Assembly (NCBI RefSeq): GCF_000190475.1
Contig: NZ_AEWH01000024.1
Location: 124,001 to 188,000, forward strand
DNA from: Ornithinibacillus scapharcae TW25
Lineage (GTDB): Bacteria; Bacillota; Bacilli; Bacillales; Amphibacillaceae
Direction: 5' to 3'
Length of the DNA stretch: 64,000 nucleotides
The first letter of the stretch is position 1. Each line of letters opens with the position of its first letter. The position numbers were made by a program, and so were the translations under genes. Shown in pieces: positions 1-7,580 of this stretch. The notes under the pieces were generated by a model. It searched no databases and was not told where the DNA came from. It worked only from the letters and a program-made list of their open reading frames with translations.

Positions 1-984
1 ACAATAAAGGATATCGCGGAAATGGCAGGAGTATCTCGGACAACTGTATCCCGTGTATTAAATAATTCAGGATATGTTAGTGAAGATGCCAGGAAGCGTG
101 TGGAAAAAGTTATTGAAGAAACAAGCTATGCACCAAGTGAACATGCAAAGTCTCTACGTACCAAGAAAACGAAAGTCATTGGTGTTATTCTTCCAACTAT
201 CCAAACCGAAACTCCTAGTAGGATTGTAACAGGACTTGGAAAAGAACTATCGGAAAATGGTTATCAAATATTACTAGCGAACACGAATCTAGACAAAGCG
301 AAAGAACTAGAGTATCTGGAACTACTTCGTTTGCGTCAAGTGGATGGGATTGTACTAATTGCTACCAATACGGAATCAGAATTATTAGATAAAATCAAAA
401 CATTGAATATACCAGTGGTGATTGTTGGGCAAGAGGTAGAAGAAGACATCATGTATGTCACTTATGATGATTATCATGCTGCACGGGATCTAACATCCCT
501 ACTCATACAGAGGGGACACAGTAAGATTGCGTTTATCGGAGTAGACGAAGCGGATCGCTCAGTTGGGTATTTACGGAAAAAAGGCTTTTTAGATGAAATG
601 AAGGCAAGTGGTCTAACTGTAGAGCCTGAATGGGTACAAAAAGCAATTTTTAACATAAATTCAGGTCATCACGCAATGGAGAATATATTATCTAAGGCGG
701 TTGATACGCCTACTGCTACCATCGCGGTAACCGATCGTCTTGCTATAGGGGCAATGAGTTATTTAAGGGAAAATGGAATTGGAATACCAGATCAAATGGC
801 TATTGCGGGATTTGGGGCATCAGAAATGTCTCAATACCTCATTCCATCTTTAACTACGATTGATTATCAAAATGAAATGGCAGGCGAGGAAGCGGCTAAA
901 CAATTATTGGCTAAGTTGCACTCTAAAAAATATCAAGAACAAATTATATTAAGTTATAGACTTCTTGTCCGGGACAGTGTATGA
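1..984 (+). CDS. scrR: LacI-family sucrose operon repressor (5' truncated by window edge)
   Basis: DNA-binding repressor expected to control the sucrose genes downstream. The reading frame is open from base 1 and begins inside the helix-turn-helix (TIKDIAEMAGVSRTTVSRVL), so the true start lies just outside the window and only a few residues are missing. An ATG at 22 lies within the recognition helix and is not a credible start. After the hinge (about residues 50-60) comes a periplasmic-binding-protein-like effector domain reaching the end, typical of about 330-residue LacI/GalR regulators. Four palindromic operators follow within 170 bases, and the next gene is a sucrose PTS permease, which is why I assign it to sucrose. 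The effector (fructose or a sugar phosphate) is not visible from sequence. Confidence 0.85.
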   Translation, partial: TIKDIAEMAGVSRTTVSRVLNNSGYVSEDARKRVEKVIEETSYAPSEHAKSLRTKKTKVIGVILPTIQTETPSRIVTGLGKELSENGYQILLANTNLDKAKELEYLELLRLRQVDGIVLIATNTESELLDKIKTLNIPVVIVGQEVEEDIMYVTYDDYHAARDLTSLLIQRGHSKIAFIGVDEADRSVGYLRKKGFLDEMKASGLTVEPEWVQKAIFNINSGHHAMENILSKAVDTPTATIAVTDRLAIGAMSYLRENGIGIPDQMAIAGFGASEMSQYLIPSLTTIDYQNEMAGEEAAKQLLAKLHSKKYQEQIILSYRLLVRDSV

Positions 985-991
985 TAGTAAG

Positions 992-1156
992 TGAAATCGA
1001 TTCCATATGAAAAAAGTATCATGATGGAATCGATTCCCATACTATTTTTAAGTATATATTCATACACTATACAAAACATAATAATGGAAGCGGCTCCATA
1101 AGGGAGAAGAGAGAACATTATTTTTATTCTTTATCCAAAATGTGAAATCGATTCCA
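992..1156. promoter_or_regulatory. Four LacI-type operators between scrR and scrA
   Basis: Four 14-bp dyads of the form TGRAANCGNYTCCM: TGAAATCGATTCCA at 992-1005, TGGAATCGATTCCC at 1025-1038, TGGAAGCGGCTCCA at 1085-1098 and TGAAATCGATTCCA at 1143-1156. The first and last are identical. The last ends 20 bases before the scrA start and would overlap transcription initiation or early elongation. Central CG dyads of this kind are the usual targets of LacI-family proteins, and the adjacent repressor is the obvious candidate. Sites 1 and 4 also match 13 of 14 positions of the CcpA cre consensus, so cross-binding by CcpA is possible. I could not fix a promoter with confidence in this stretch. Confidence 0.75.
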
Positions 1157-1176
1157 TAAAAACGGGAGGGAATTTT

Positions 1177-2576
1177 ATGTCAGAAAACAGAAGAATAGCA
1201 CAGGAAATTATTCAGGCTATAGGAGGAACAGAAAATATTAAATCTGTCACTCACTGTGCTACAAGACTACGTTTCATCATTCATGAAGAGGAAAAAGTGA
1301 ATAAGGATCAAGTTGAGAATGTAGATAAAGTAAAAGGGGCATTTTTCAACTCTGGTCAATACCAGATTATTCTTGGTACAGGAACAGTTAATAAGGTCTA
1401 TGAAGAAGTTGAGAAATTTGATGTGAATAAGATGACACAGGAAGAACAAAAGGAAGAAGCTAATCAACAGAGAAATAAATTCCAACGTGCCATTCGTACA
1501 TTTGGAGATGTTTTCGTCCCAATCATCCCAGTTCTAGTAGCAACCGGTTTATTTATGGGACTTCGTGGTTTATTAATGCAAGAACAAATATTATCTCTAT
1601 TTGGATTAACACCTGACGATATTTCAAGCAATTTTCTTTTATATACAGAAATCTTAACGGATACTGCATTTATTTTCTTACCTGCGTTAATTGCTTGGTC
1701 TACATTTAGAGTGTTTGGTGGAACACCGATTATTGGTATGGTTCTAGGATTAATGTTAGTTAGTCCATCGCTTCCAAATGCTTGGGGAGTTGCAACTGGC
1801 GCTGAGCCACTTTATTTCTTTGATTTTATTCCAGTAGTAGGATATCAAGGTGCAGTACTGCCGGCATTTATTGCTGGTATTATCGGGGCAAAGTTAGAGC
1901 GAGTAATTCGTAAGCGAGTTCCTGAAGCACTAGACTTAATTGTTACGCCATTCTTGACATTATTAATTATGAGTATTGCAGCATTATTTGTAATTGGTCC
2001 TGTTTTCCATACAGTGGAAGGATATATTTTAGATGCAGCATTATGGGTATTAGATTTACCATTGGGACTTGCTGGTATTCTGCTTGGTGGGTTAAACCAA
2101 ATTATCGTTATCACAGGGGTACACCATATTTTCAACATGCTTGAAATTCAACTACTTGAAAGTCTAGGAAATAATCCATATAACGCGATTGTAACAAGTG
2201 CCGTAGCTGCACAGGGTGGTGCAACATTAGCTGTCGCACTTAAAACAAAACGAAAAAACTAAAAGCATTAGCAATGCCTTCATCATTATCAGCATTTTTA
2301 GGGATTACAGAGCCGGCGATATTCGGGGTAAATCTCCGCTATGGAAAACCATTTCTTATGGGATTAATTGGTGGTGCAGCTGGTGGATTTGTAGCATCCA
2401 TTTTAAATCTTGCTGGTACTGGAATGGCGATTACTGTAATTCCAGGTACACTCCTATATTTAAATGAACAACTACCATTATATATTTTAGCGAATGTAAT
2501 AGCGATCGGAGTTGCATTTGCTCTAACTTGGATGTTCGGATATTCCGATAAGAAAGCCGAACAACTAGAAAAGTAA
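1177..2576 (+). pseudogene. scrA: PTS sucrose-specific EIIBC, interrupted by a -1 frameshift
   Basis: Imports sucrose as sucrose-6-phosphate across the membrane. The EIIB domain is at residues 1-90, with the phosphorylated cysteine in SVTHCATRLRF, and EIIC with many membrane segments follows. The first frame stops at 2262 after 361 residues (end KTKRKN). The missing C-terminal part continues in the -1 frame, where the protein reads KALAMPSSLSAFLGITEPAIF and runs to 2576, giving about 465 residues, normal for SacP/ScrA. The break lies in a run of six A (2253-2258); one more A restores a single frame. The same place is an in-phase A_AAA_AAC heptamer, so ribosomal frameshifting is a formal alternative to mutation or sequencing error. 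RBS GGGAGGG lies just upstream of 1177. Confidence 0.8.
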
Positions 2577-2591
2577 GAGAAGGAGTTAGCT

Positions 2592-4043
2592 ATGAAGCAG
2601 ACATCGTTAGAAATGCAAAACACGGTTTATCAAAGAATAGCTGAATATAAACAAATGGTTGCAAGCGATCCTTATCGCTTGCATTACCATTTGATGCCAC
2701 CAATTGGCTTATTAAATGACCCAAATGGGTTTGTATTCTTCCGTGGCAACTATCATATCTTTTACCAGTGGAACCCGTTTGAAACGGCACATGGTGCCAA
2801 GTTTTGGGGGCATTATATTTCTAATGATTTAGTTCACTGGCAAGAAGCGCCTATCGCACTTGCTCCAGATAGTTGGTATGACAAAAACGGATGTTATTCC
2901 GGTAGTACGGTTGTCCATGATGATAAAATGTATGTATTTTATACGGGTAATGTGAAAAATCAGTACGGTGAACGTGAATCATACCAATGTTTGGCCATCT
3001 CGGAAGATGGGATAATCTTTGAAAAAATGGGGCCGATCATTGAAGTCCCTGAAGGATATACCGCACATTTCCGTGATCCGAAGGTCTTTCAGCAGAACGA
3101 TAGGTGGTATATGGTACTAGGAGCTCAAACACTTGAGGAAAAGGGTGAGGCTGTTCTATATTCCTCTTCGAATCTCTTGAACTGGAATTTTGAAGGAACA
3201 ATAGCTGGTAGTGAAAAAAATGCGTTAGGCGAATTTGGGTATATGTGGGAATGTCCTGATTTCATTACATTAGATGGACAGGATATATTGCTTGTCTGTC
3301 CGCAAGGGTTAACTCAAAAAGGATACGATTATCAAAATATATTTCAGTCGGGTTATTTTGTAGGTAAAGCAGAATTGAATAAAGCTACTTTTCGTCATGG
3401 AGAATTTCATGAGTTAGACCATGGATTTGACTTTTATGCACCACAAACTACGACAGATGCAAAGGGAAGACATTTATTGTTTGGGTGGATGGGAAATGCT
3501 GAAGAAGAAGGGGTTATTCAACCAACTGTTAAATATGAATGGATCCATGCGCTAACCATTCCACGTAAGCTAACATGGCAGAATGGAAAACTTCTACAAC
3601 AACCAGTTGAAGAGCTCAGGCAACTTCGTACGAACGAACTTCGCTATGTGAACACGGATCTTTCGAACATGAAATTGGAAGGTGGAGAGGTTTTTGAAAT
3701 GCTATTAGAAGTCAATCAGTGGAAGGGCAAAAGTTTCTCCATGAAGATTGGGAATACGACTTCAATTTCCTATGACGCTATAACCAAAACACTTACCTTT
3801 GAAAGGCAATCATTTCATACTAACGGTAAGCTTGAGCAACGGTATTGTGTGCTGGATAGTTTACAATCCTTTCATATATTCAAGGACACATCATCAATCG
3901 AGATTTTTATCAATCACGGTGAGAGAGTCTTATCATCTAGAGTTTTTGACAATCTAGACAATAAAGAAATTATTTTTCATGTTGATGGTATGGTAGAAGC
4001 AACCATAAGTAAATGGAATCTGACCCGAGTAACTGCATATTAA
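2592..4043 (+). CDS. scrB: Sucrose-6-phosphate hydrolase (GH32 invertase)
   Basis: Cytoplasmic glycoside hydrolase family 32 enzyme that splits imported sucrose-6-phosphate into glucose-6-phosphate and fructose. The three GH32 signatures are present: the nucleophile motif NDPNG near residue 42, the transition-state stabiliser FRDP near residue 160, and the acid/base motif WECPDF near residue 216. A beta-sandwich domain makes up the last 150 residues or so. 483 residues is the normal length. It starts 15 bases after the scrA C-terminal segment, behind the RBS AGAAGGAG, and is followed by fructokinase after 17 bases, so the three are one operon. An A7 run inside this gene is intact. Confidence 0.93.
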   Translation: MKQTSLEMQNTVYQRIAEYKQMVASDPYRLHYHLMPPIGLLNDPNGFVFFRGNYHIFYQWNPFETAHGAKFWGHYISNDLVHWQEAPIALAPDSWYDKNGCYSGSTVVHDDKMYVFYTGNVKNQYGERESYQCLAISEDGIIFEKMGPIIEVPEGYTAHFRDPKVFQQNDRWYMVLGAQTLEEKGEAVLYSSSNLLNWNFEGTIAGSEKNALGEFGYMWECPDFITLDGQDILLVCPQGLTQKGYDYQNIFQSGYFVGKAELNKATFRHGEFHELDHGFDFYAPQTTTDAKGRHLLFGWMGNAEEEGVIQPTVKYEWIHALTIPRKLTWQNGKLLQQPVEELRQLRTNELRYVNTDLSNMKLEGGEVFEMLLEVNQWKGKSFSMKIGNTTSISYDAITKTLTFERQSFHTNGKLEQRYCVLDSLQSFHIFKDTSSIEIFINHGERVLSSRVFDNLDNKEIIFHVDGMVEATISKWNLTRVTAY

Positions 4044-4060
4044 GGGAAAGGAAGTGTTTT

Positions 4061-5020
4061 GTGGTGCTGGATGTAATTGGGTTGGGGGAGATTTTAATTG
4101 ACTTCACCCCTCAACAACTAGAACAAGGTAATCCAAGTTATGTAGCTAATCCTGGTGGTGCACCAGGAAATGTGATGGTAGCTCTATCATGTCTCGGGGA
4201 ACGTACTGGAATGATTGCTAGTGTTGGCCAAGACCAATTTGGGGAAATGCTAAAGGAAACTCTCAAGGGAAAAGGAGTTAATATTGAAGGGATCGTCCAA
4301 GTGGATACACCGACAACACTAGCTTTCGTGCATATCGGCAACAATGGTGAACGTTCCTTTAGCTTTTATCGGAAACCTGGAGCAGATATGATGCTGAAGA
4401 AAGATGATGTTCCCTTAGAATTAATTAAAGGATCTAAGGTGTTTCATATAGGGTCAATTTCGTTAACAGATGAGCCAGTAAGAGAAGCAACCTTAGCGGC
4501 GGTTTCCTATGCTAAGGATAACGGAGTTCTTATTTCATATGATCCTAACCTTAGACCGGCTCTTTGGTCCAGCTTAGATGAGGCCAAAAAATGGATAGAG
4601 GAAATTCTTCCAATTGCTGATATTGTCAAATTATCGGAGGAAGAACTTGAGTTTCTTACAGATATAAAGGATATAAAAGATGCTGCAAATAGATTGCTTC
4701 TAGCATATAATATTCCCTTGTTACTGATAACATGTGGAACAAATGGAAGCTATGTTTTTTCAGGTGAAAAAAATGTGTATGTTCCAGGGTTTACCGTGAA
4801 TGCTATCGATACTACTGGATGTGGAGATGCATTCTTTGCAGGTGTTCTCCATATGTTACTGGAGAAAAAGTTAGTTGGAAAGCCAGTATTAACGAAAGAC
4901 TTGAGAGAAATCCTTCTAACTGGCAACGCGATGGGAGCAATCGTTGCAACCAAAAGAGGCGCTATACCTGCTATGCCGGATAAAAAAGAGCTAGAAAAGT
5001 TTTTACAATCACATACATGA
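4061..5020 (+). CDS. scrK: Fructokinase (PfkB family)
   Basis: ATP-dependent sugar kinase that phosphorylates the fructose released by the invertase. The PfkB/ribokinase fold shows an N-terminal GxxxxD start (IGLGEILIDF), the substrate motif NPGGAPGNV near residue 30, and the catalytic anion-hole signature DTTGCGDAFFAG near residue 250. I chose the GTG at 4061 (a second GTG at 4064 is equally possible), because AGGAAG lies 6-9 bases upstream. An upstream in-frame ATG at 4013 would overlap the invertase and encodes non-homologous residues. About 319 residues, normal for the family. Last gene of the sucrose operon; a strong terminator follows. Confidence 0.92.
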   Translation: MVLDVIGLGEILIDFTPQQLEQGNPSYVANPGGAPGNVMVALSCLGERTGMIASVGQDQFGEMLKETLKGKGVNIEGIVQVDTPTTLAFVHIGNNGERSFSFYRKPGADMMLKKDDVPLELIKGSKVFHIGSISLTDEPVREATLAAVSYAKDNGVLISYDPNLRPALWSSLDEAKKWIEEILPIADIVKLSEEELEFLTDIKDIKDAANRLLLAYNIPLLLITCGTNGSYVFSGEKNVYVPGFTVNAIDTTGCGDAFFAGVLHMLLEKKLVGKPVLTKDLREILLTGNAMGAIVATKRGAIPAMPDKKELEKFLQSHT

Positions 5021-5025
5021 TCAAT

Positions 5026-5077
5026 AGTACCAGATATAACAAAACGGAAGAGTGTTTTGTTGTATCTGGTACTTTTT
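5026..5077 (+). terminator. Rho-independent terminator of the sucrose operon
   Basis: AGTACCAGATA and TATCTGGTACT form a long stem that extends inward through AACAAAAC and GTTTTGTT, followed by TTTTT. It starts 6 bases after the fructokinase stop. Confidence 0.92.
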
Positions 5078-5141
5078 ACTTAGATTATTTTTTGTAAAAA
5101 AAGGAATATAACGTATAAGTTGATAAAAATAGGAGGTCTGC

Positions 5142-5303
5142 ATGAAAGAAAATAAACGGATGAAGAAGCTATCGTTAGAAGAAATCGAAAAAAAGCGAAT
5201 CGAAATGCTTGAAGAAGCGAAGTATCATGGTATAAGCAGCCCGATTGTACTAAAGAAAAGTGAAGAGTTGGACAAGCTAATTATAGACTTCATGAAAAAG
5301 TAA
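5142..5303 (+). CDS. Spo0E-family aspartyl-phosphate phosphatase
   Basis: A 53-residue protein of the Spo0E/YisI/YnzD family, which dephosphorylates Spo0A~P and so delays sporulation. The whole protein is the two-helix family domain: a first helix (LEEIEKKRIEMLEEAKYHG), a short turn, then the signature S-x-x-LDxLI (SEELDKLI) near residues 42-49 and a basic end. A strong RBS (AGGAGG) lies 6 bases before the ATG. It stands alone between the sucrose terminator and a long inverted repeat. Its presence supports a spore-forming host. Which phosphorylated regulator it acts on cannot be told from sequence. Confidence 0.85.
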   Translation: MKENKRMKKLSLEEIEKKRIEMLEEAKYHGISSPIVLKKSEELDKLIIDFMKK

Positions 5304-5362
5304 ACTTTCCTCTTACTAAATGCCCCTTGACTCCCAATTTGCCTAGTTACAAAAACCTCTAT

Positions 5363-5420
5363 ATTTCTGGAAAAATATTTTTCCTACTCATTCTAGTAGG
5401 AAAAATATTTTTGCAGAAAT
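5363..5420. repeat. Long near-perfect inverted repeat
   Basis: An 18-bp perfect arm (5371-5388, AAAAATATTTTTCCTACT) pairs with 5395-5412 across a six-base loop. After one G-G mismatch the pairing continues for seven more base pairs (5363-5369 with 5414-5420). There is no U-run immediately after, so it is not a classical terminator. It lies 60 bases after the Spo0E-like gene and 90 bases before atoE. It could be a transcription stop lacking a tail, an mRNA-stabilising hairpin, an operator, or the remnant of a small palindromic element. Confidence 0.75.
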
Positions 5421-5507
5421 TATAGAAAACGAATAGAATAGTAAAGGTCCCTGAATAAATAAAACTTCCATGAATAGAATGTTATAAAAACTGTAAGGAG
5501 GGATTTT

Positions 5508-6851
5508 ATGCTTGGTTCTATAACGAATTTTTTTGATCGAATCGTTCGTAGGTATTTACCAGATGCATTTATTTTTGCAATCATACTTACCTTTGTAGTA
5601 CTAGTTTTAGGACTTGTTTTTACGGAAAGCTCACCTGTTGATATGGTAGAATACTGGGGTGGTGGATTCTGGGACTTACTAGAATTTGCTATGCAAATGT
5701 CATTAGTTGTTGTGACTGGTTACATATTAGCTAACAGTCCAGTAGTAAAAAAGTCTTTGGAGAAAATTAGTAGTCTAGCCAAAACACCTGGACAAGCAGT
5801 GGTCCTTGTAACATTGATTGCTACGATTGCGTGTTTAATTAACTATGGGTTTGGGTTGGTTGTAGGAGCACTGTTTGCCATTCATGTTGCGAAAAGAGTA
5901 CCTTCTGCTGACTATCGACTATTGATAGCTAGTGCCTATAGTGGATTTTTAGTATGGCATGGTGGATTATCTGGGTCTGTTCCACTTACCATTGCAACAG
6001 AAAGTCATGTATTAGAGGAAAAGATAGGGATTATCCCAGTGACGGAGACATTATTTGCTGGTCCTAATCTATTCATAGTGGGTTCTCTTCTCATAACATT
6101 ACCATTATTAAATCGATTATTAATGAAGTCCACACAAAGTGTTGGGAAGATTGATCCGGAATTATTGGCACTTCAACAAAGCAAAATGGAAAATGTAGAA
6201 GTAGAAGAAACAGTCTATGATAAGGAAAAAACTCCAGCAGATCGCTTGGAGAACAGTCGATTTATTTCCTACCTGGTAGGGATCCTTGGCTTAGCATTTG
6301 TTATCTATCATTTCGTTGAGAATGGCTTTGATCTGAATATTAATATTGTTAATTTTATCTTTCTATTCTTAGGCGTCATTTTTCATGGTACTCCGAGAAA
6401 TTTCTTAAACAGTGTATCTGGAGCAGTTAAAAATGCTGGAGGGATTATCGTTCAGTTTCCTTTCTATGCAGGTATTATTGGTATGATGCAAAGCTCAGGG
6501 CTTTCTGATCAAATTTCTTTTTGGTTTGTAGATATCGCTAACGAATTTACTTTGCCATGGTTAAGCTTTATGAGTGCAGGATTATTGAACTTCTTTGTGC
6601 CATCTGGTGGTGGTCAGTGGGCAATTCAAGGTCCCATTATGATGGAAGCGGCAATGAACCTTGGAGCAGATACCGCCAAAACTGCGATGGCAGTTGCATG
6701 GGGAGATGCATGGACAAATATGATTCAACCTTTCTGGGCACTACCTATATTGGCAATTGCAGGGCTAAAGGTTCGTGATATCATGGGATTCTGTGTCATG
6801 GTATTATTATGGAGCTTTATCCCAATATCAATAGGGTTATTACTGTTCTAG
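5508..6851 (+). CDS. atoE: Short-chain fatty acid transporter, AtoE family
   Basis: Integral membrane permease of the AtoE/SCFA family, thought to take up short-chain fatty acids such as butyrate or acetoacetate. 447 residues with about a dozen hydrophobic segments. Family landmarks include FAIILTFVV near residue 25, the conserved NYGFGLVVGA near residue 120, WHGGLSGSVPL near residue 155, and the C-terminal PSGGGQWAIQGPIM plus WGDAWTNMIQPFWALP. RBS AAGGAGGG lies 6 bases upstream of the ATG. It is monocistronic, bounded by the 5363-5420 inverted repeat and a terminator. No fatty acid degradation gene is adjacent, so the physiological substrate is inferred from family only. Confidence 0.9.
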   Translation: MLGSITNFFDRIVRRYLPDAFIFAIILTFVVLVLGLVFTESSPVDMVEYWGGGFWDLLEFAMQMSLVVVTGYILANSPVVKKSLEKISSLAKTPGQAVVLVTLIATIACLINYGFGLVVGALFAIHVAKRVPSADYRLLIASAYSGFLVWHGGLSGSVPLTIATESHVLEEKIGIIPVTETLFAGPNLFIVGSLLITLPLLNRLLMKSTQSVGKIDPELLALQQSKMENVEVEETVYDKEKTPADRLENSRFISYLVGILGLAFVIYHFVENGFDLNINIVNFIFLFLGVIFHGTPRNFLNSVSGAVKNAGGIIVQFPFYAGIIGMMQSSGLSDQISFWFVDIANEFTLPWLSFMSAGLLNFFVPSGGGQWAIQGPIMMEAAMNLGADTAKTAMAVAWGDAWTNMIQPFWALPILAIAGLKVRDIMGFCVMVLLWSFIPISIGLLLF

Positions 6852-6859
6852 TGAAGAAA

Positions 6860-6894
6860 AGCAGCAAAACAGAAATGTTTTGTTGCTTTTTTTT
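6860..6894 (+). terminator. Terminator of atoE
   Basis: AGCAGCAAAACA pairs with TGTTTTGTTGCT (one G-T pair) around a GAAA loop, followed by eight T. Confidence 0.92.
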
Positions 6895-7171
6895 GCAGAT
6901 AGGAAAGTATAATAATCTTTCTCGTCTGAATAAGAAAAACTACCGCACTCACAAAAGGACGAATGAATGCTAGTTCATCTAGTGTTTTTTTATAAAATCT
7001 TGCTAGGGAAAATATTGAAGCCAAGTATGATAAGAAAGAACGTACAAGATCTGAAAGGAAATAATGGTTTAAATAATGTTTGATTCTAATAAGGAATGGG
7101 TATATATAACTAGTTATCAAAAAATCAATTGTAAATATTGAAAAAATTGTTGTAAAAGTAAAGATTAATTA

Positions 7172-7199
7172 TTGAATTATTGGAAGATTGGTGTAGAAT
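7172..7199 (+). promoter_or_regulatory. Candidate promoter for the c-di-GMP riboswitch transcript
   Basis: TTGAAT (7172-7177) and TAGAAT (7194-7199) are separated by 16 bases and sit about 35 bases upstream of the aptamer. The spacer contains the first copy of an 18-base motif (7171-7188) that recurs with one mismatch at 7411-7428. The rest of the 6895-7170 stretch shows no convincing gene. Confidence 0.5.
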
Positions 7200-7232
7200 A
7201 GGTAATAAGTATTAGTAATTAAATACCTAATG

Positions 7233-7313
7233 AAAAAGGCAAACTATTCGAAAGGGTAGGACGCAAAGCTTAGGGTCTAATGGCACACAAAGCCAACGAT
7301 CGCCTGGCTACCA
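7233..7313 (+). ncRNA. Cyclic-di-GMP-I riboswitch aptamer (GEMM-I)
   Basis: Contains the hallmark elements of the class I c-di-GMP aptamer in order: GGCAAAC, then a P1b hairpin CTATT-CGAAAG-GGTAG with a GAAA-type tetraloop, then the near-invariant GGACGCAAAGC (7259-7269), GGGTCTAA, a P1c hairpin TGGC...GCCA, and the closing GCCTGGCTACC. The conserved ligand-contacting GGACGCAAAGC and the tetraloop/receptor arrangement make the class clear. It is followed within 20 bases by an intrinsic terminator, so control is probably at transcription elongation. The gene it leads to encodes a GGDEF protein, that is, an enzyme that makes the ligand. Confidence 0.93.
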
Positions 7314-7330
7314 AAAATAGTATTGTATTT

Positions 7331-7363
7331 TGGCTGTTCACTTATACGAACAGTCATTTTTAT
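7331..7363 (+). terminator. Intrinsic terminator of the c-di-GMP riboswitch expression platform
   Basis: TGGCTGTTC (7331-7339) pairs with GAACAGTCA (7348-7356, one G-T pair), followed by TTTTTATATT. A competing hairpin CCAAAAATA (7311-7319) with TATTTTGG (7326-7333) would use both the 3' strand of the aptamer's closing stem and the first three bases of the terminator stem. From this I infer an OFF switch: bound ligand frees the terminator. The overlap with the terminator is only about 3 bp, so the direction is uncertain. Confidence 0.75.
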
Positions 7364-7580
7364 ATTGTGATGCTGCCCCTTTAAATTACCTAGACAACTA
7401 ACAGAAATTGATTGAAATATTGGAAGATAGCGGCGACATATTATCATTACTAGCGTTCAAGTAGGAAGGTTAGGGTATCCTGCTACAAGAACACTGAGGA
7501 AAAAGTCCTAGCTAGCTGCGGTTTAAAAACGATATCAACATCGAGATTAAGCATGATATTGATTCACAGAGGTGAAAAAA
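7364..7580 (+). other. Second, unassigned structured leader between riboswitch terminator and first GGDEF gene
   Basis: About 215 bases without a gene. It opens with the second copy of an 18-base motif (ATTGAAATATTGGAAGAT, 7411-7428). The stretch 7450-7515 can be drawn as a three-way junction: CTAGC/GCTAG closing stem; GTTC-aa-GTAG ... CTAC-aa-GAAC symmetric hairpin (7455-7492); and AGGA/TCCT hairpin (7497-7509). Further on, ATCAACAT pairs with ATG...TTGAT just upstream of the RBS (GAGGTGA, about 7569-7575). I cannot match it to a known riboswitch class. It may be a second sensor, an antitermination site or simply structured 5' UTR. Confidence 0.45.

Noticed and set aside
992-1156. The scr dyads as cre sites
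   Set aside because: They deviate from the cre consensus at one or two positions and share a stricter TGRAANCGNYTCC pattern with a LacI repressor next door; CcpA binding remains only a side possibility.
1845-2138. Antisense open frame within scrA and similar minus- or plus-strand shadows elsewhere (for example 8090-8431, 62858-63262, 43771-44151)
   Set aside because: No ribosome binding sites, no family resemblance, and they lie wholly inside well-supported genes on the other strand.
7572-7580. GTG 7572 as start of the first giant gene
   Set aside because: It lies inside the best RBS (GAGGTGA); ATG 7581 has good spacing and aligns with the start of the paralog.
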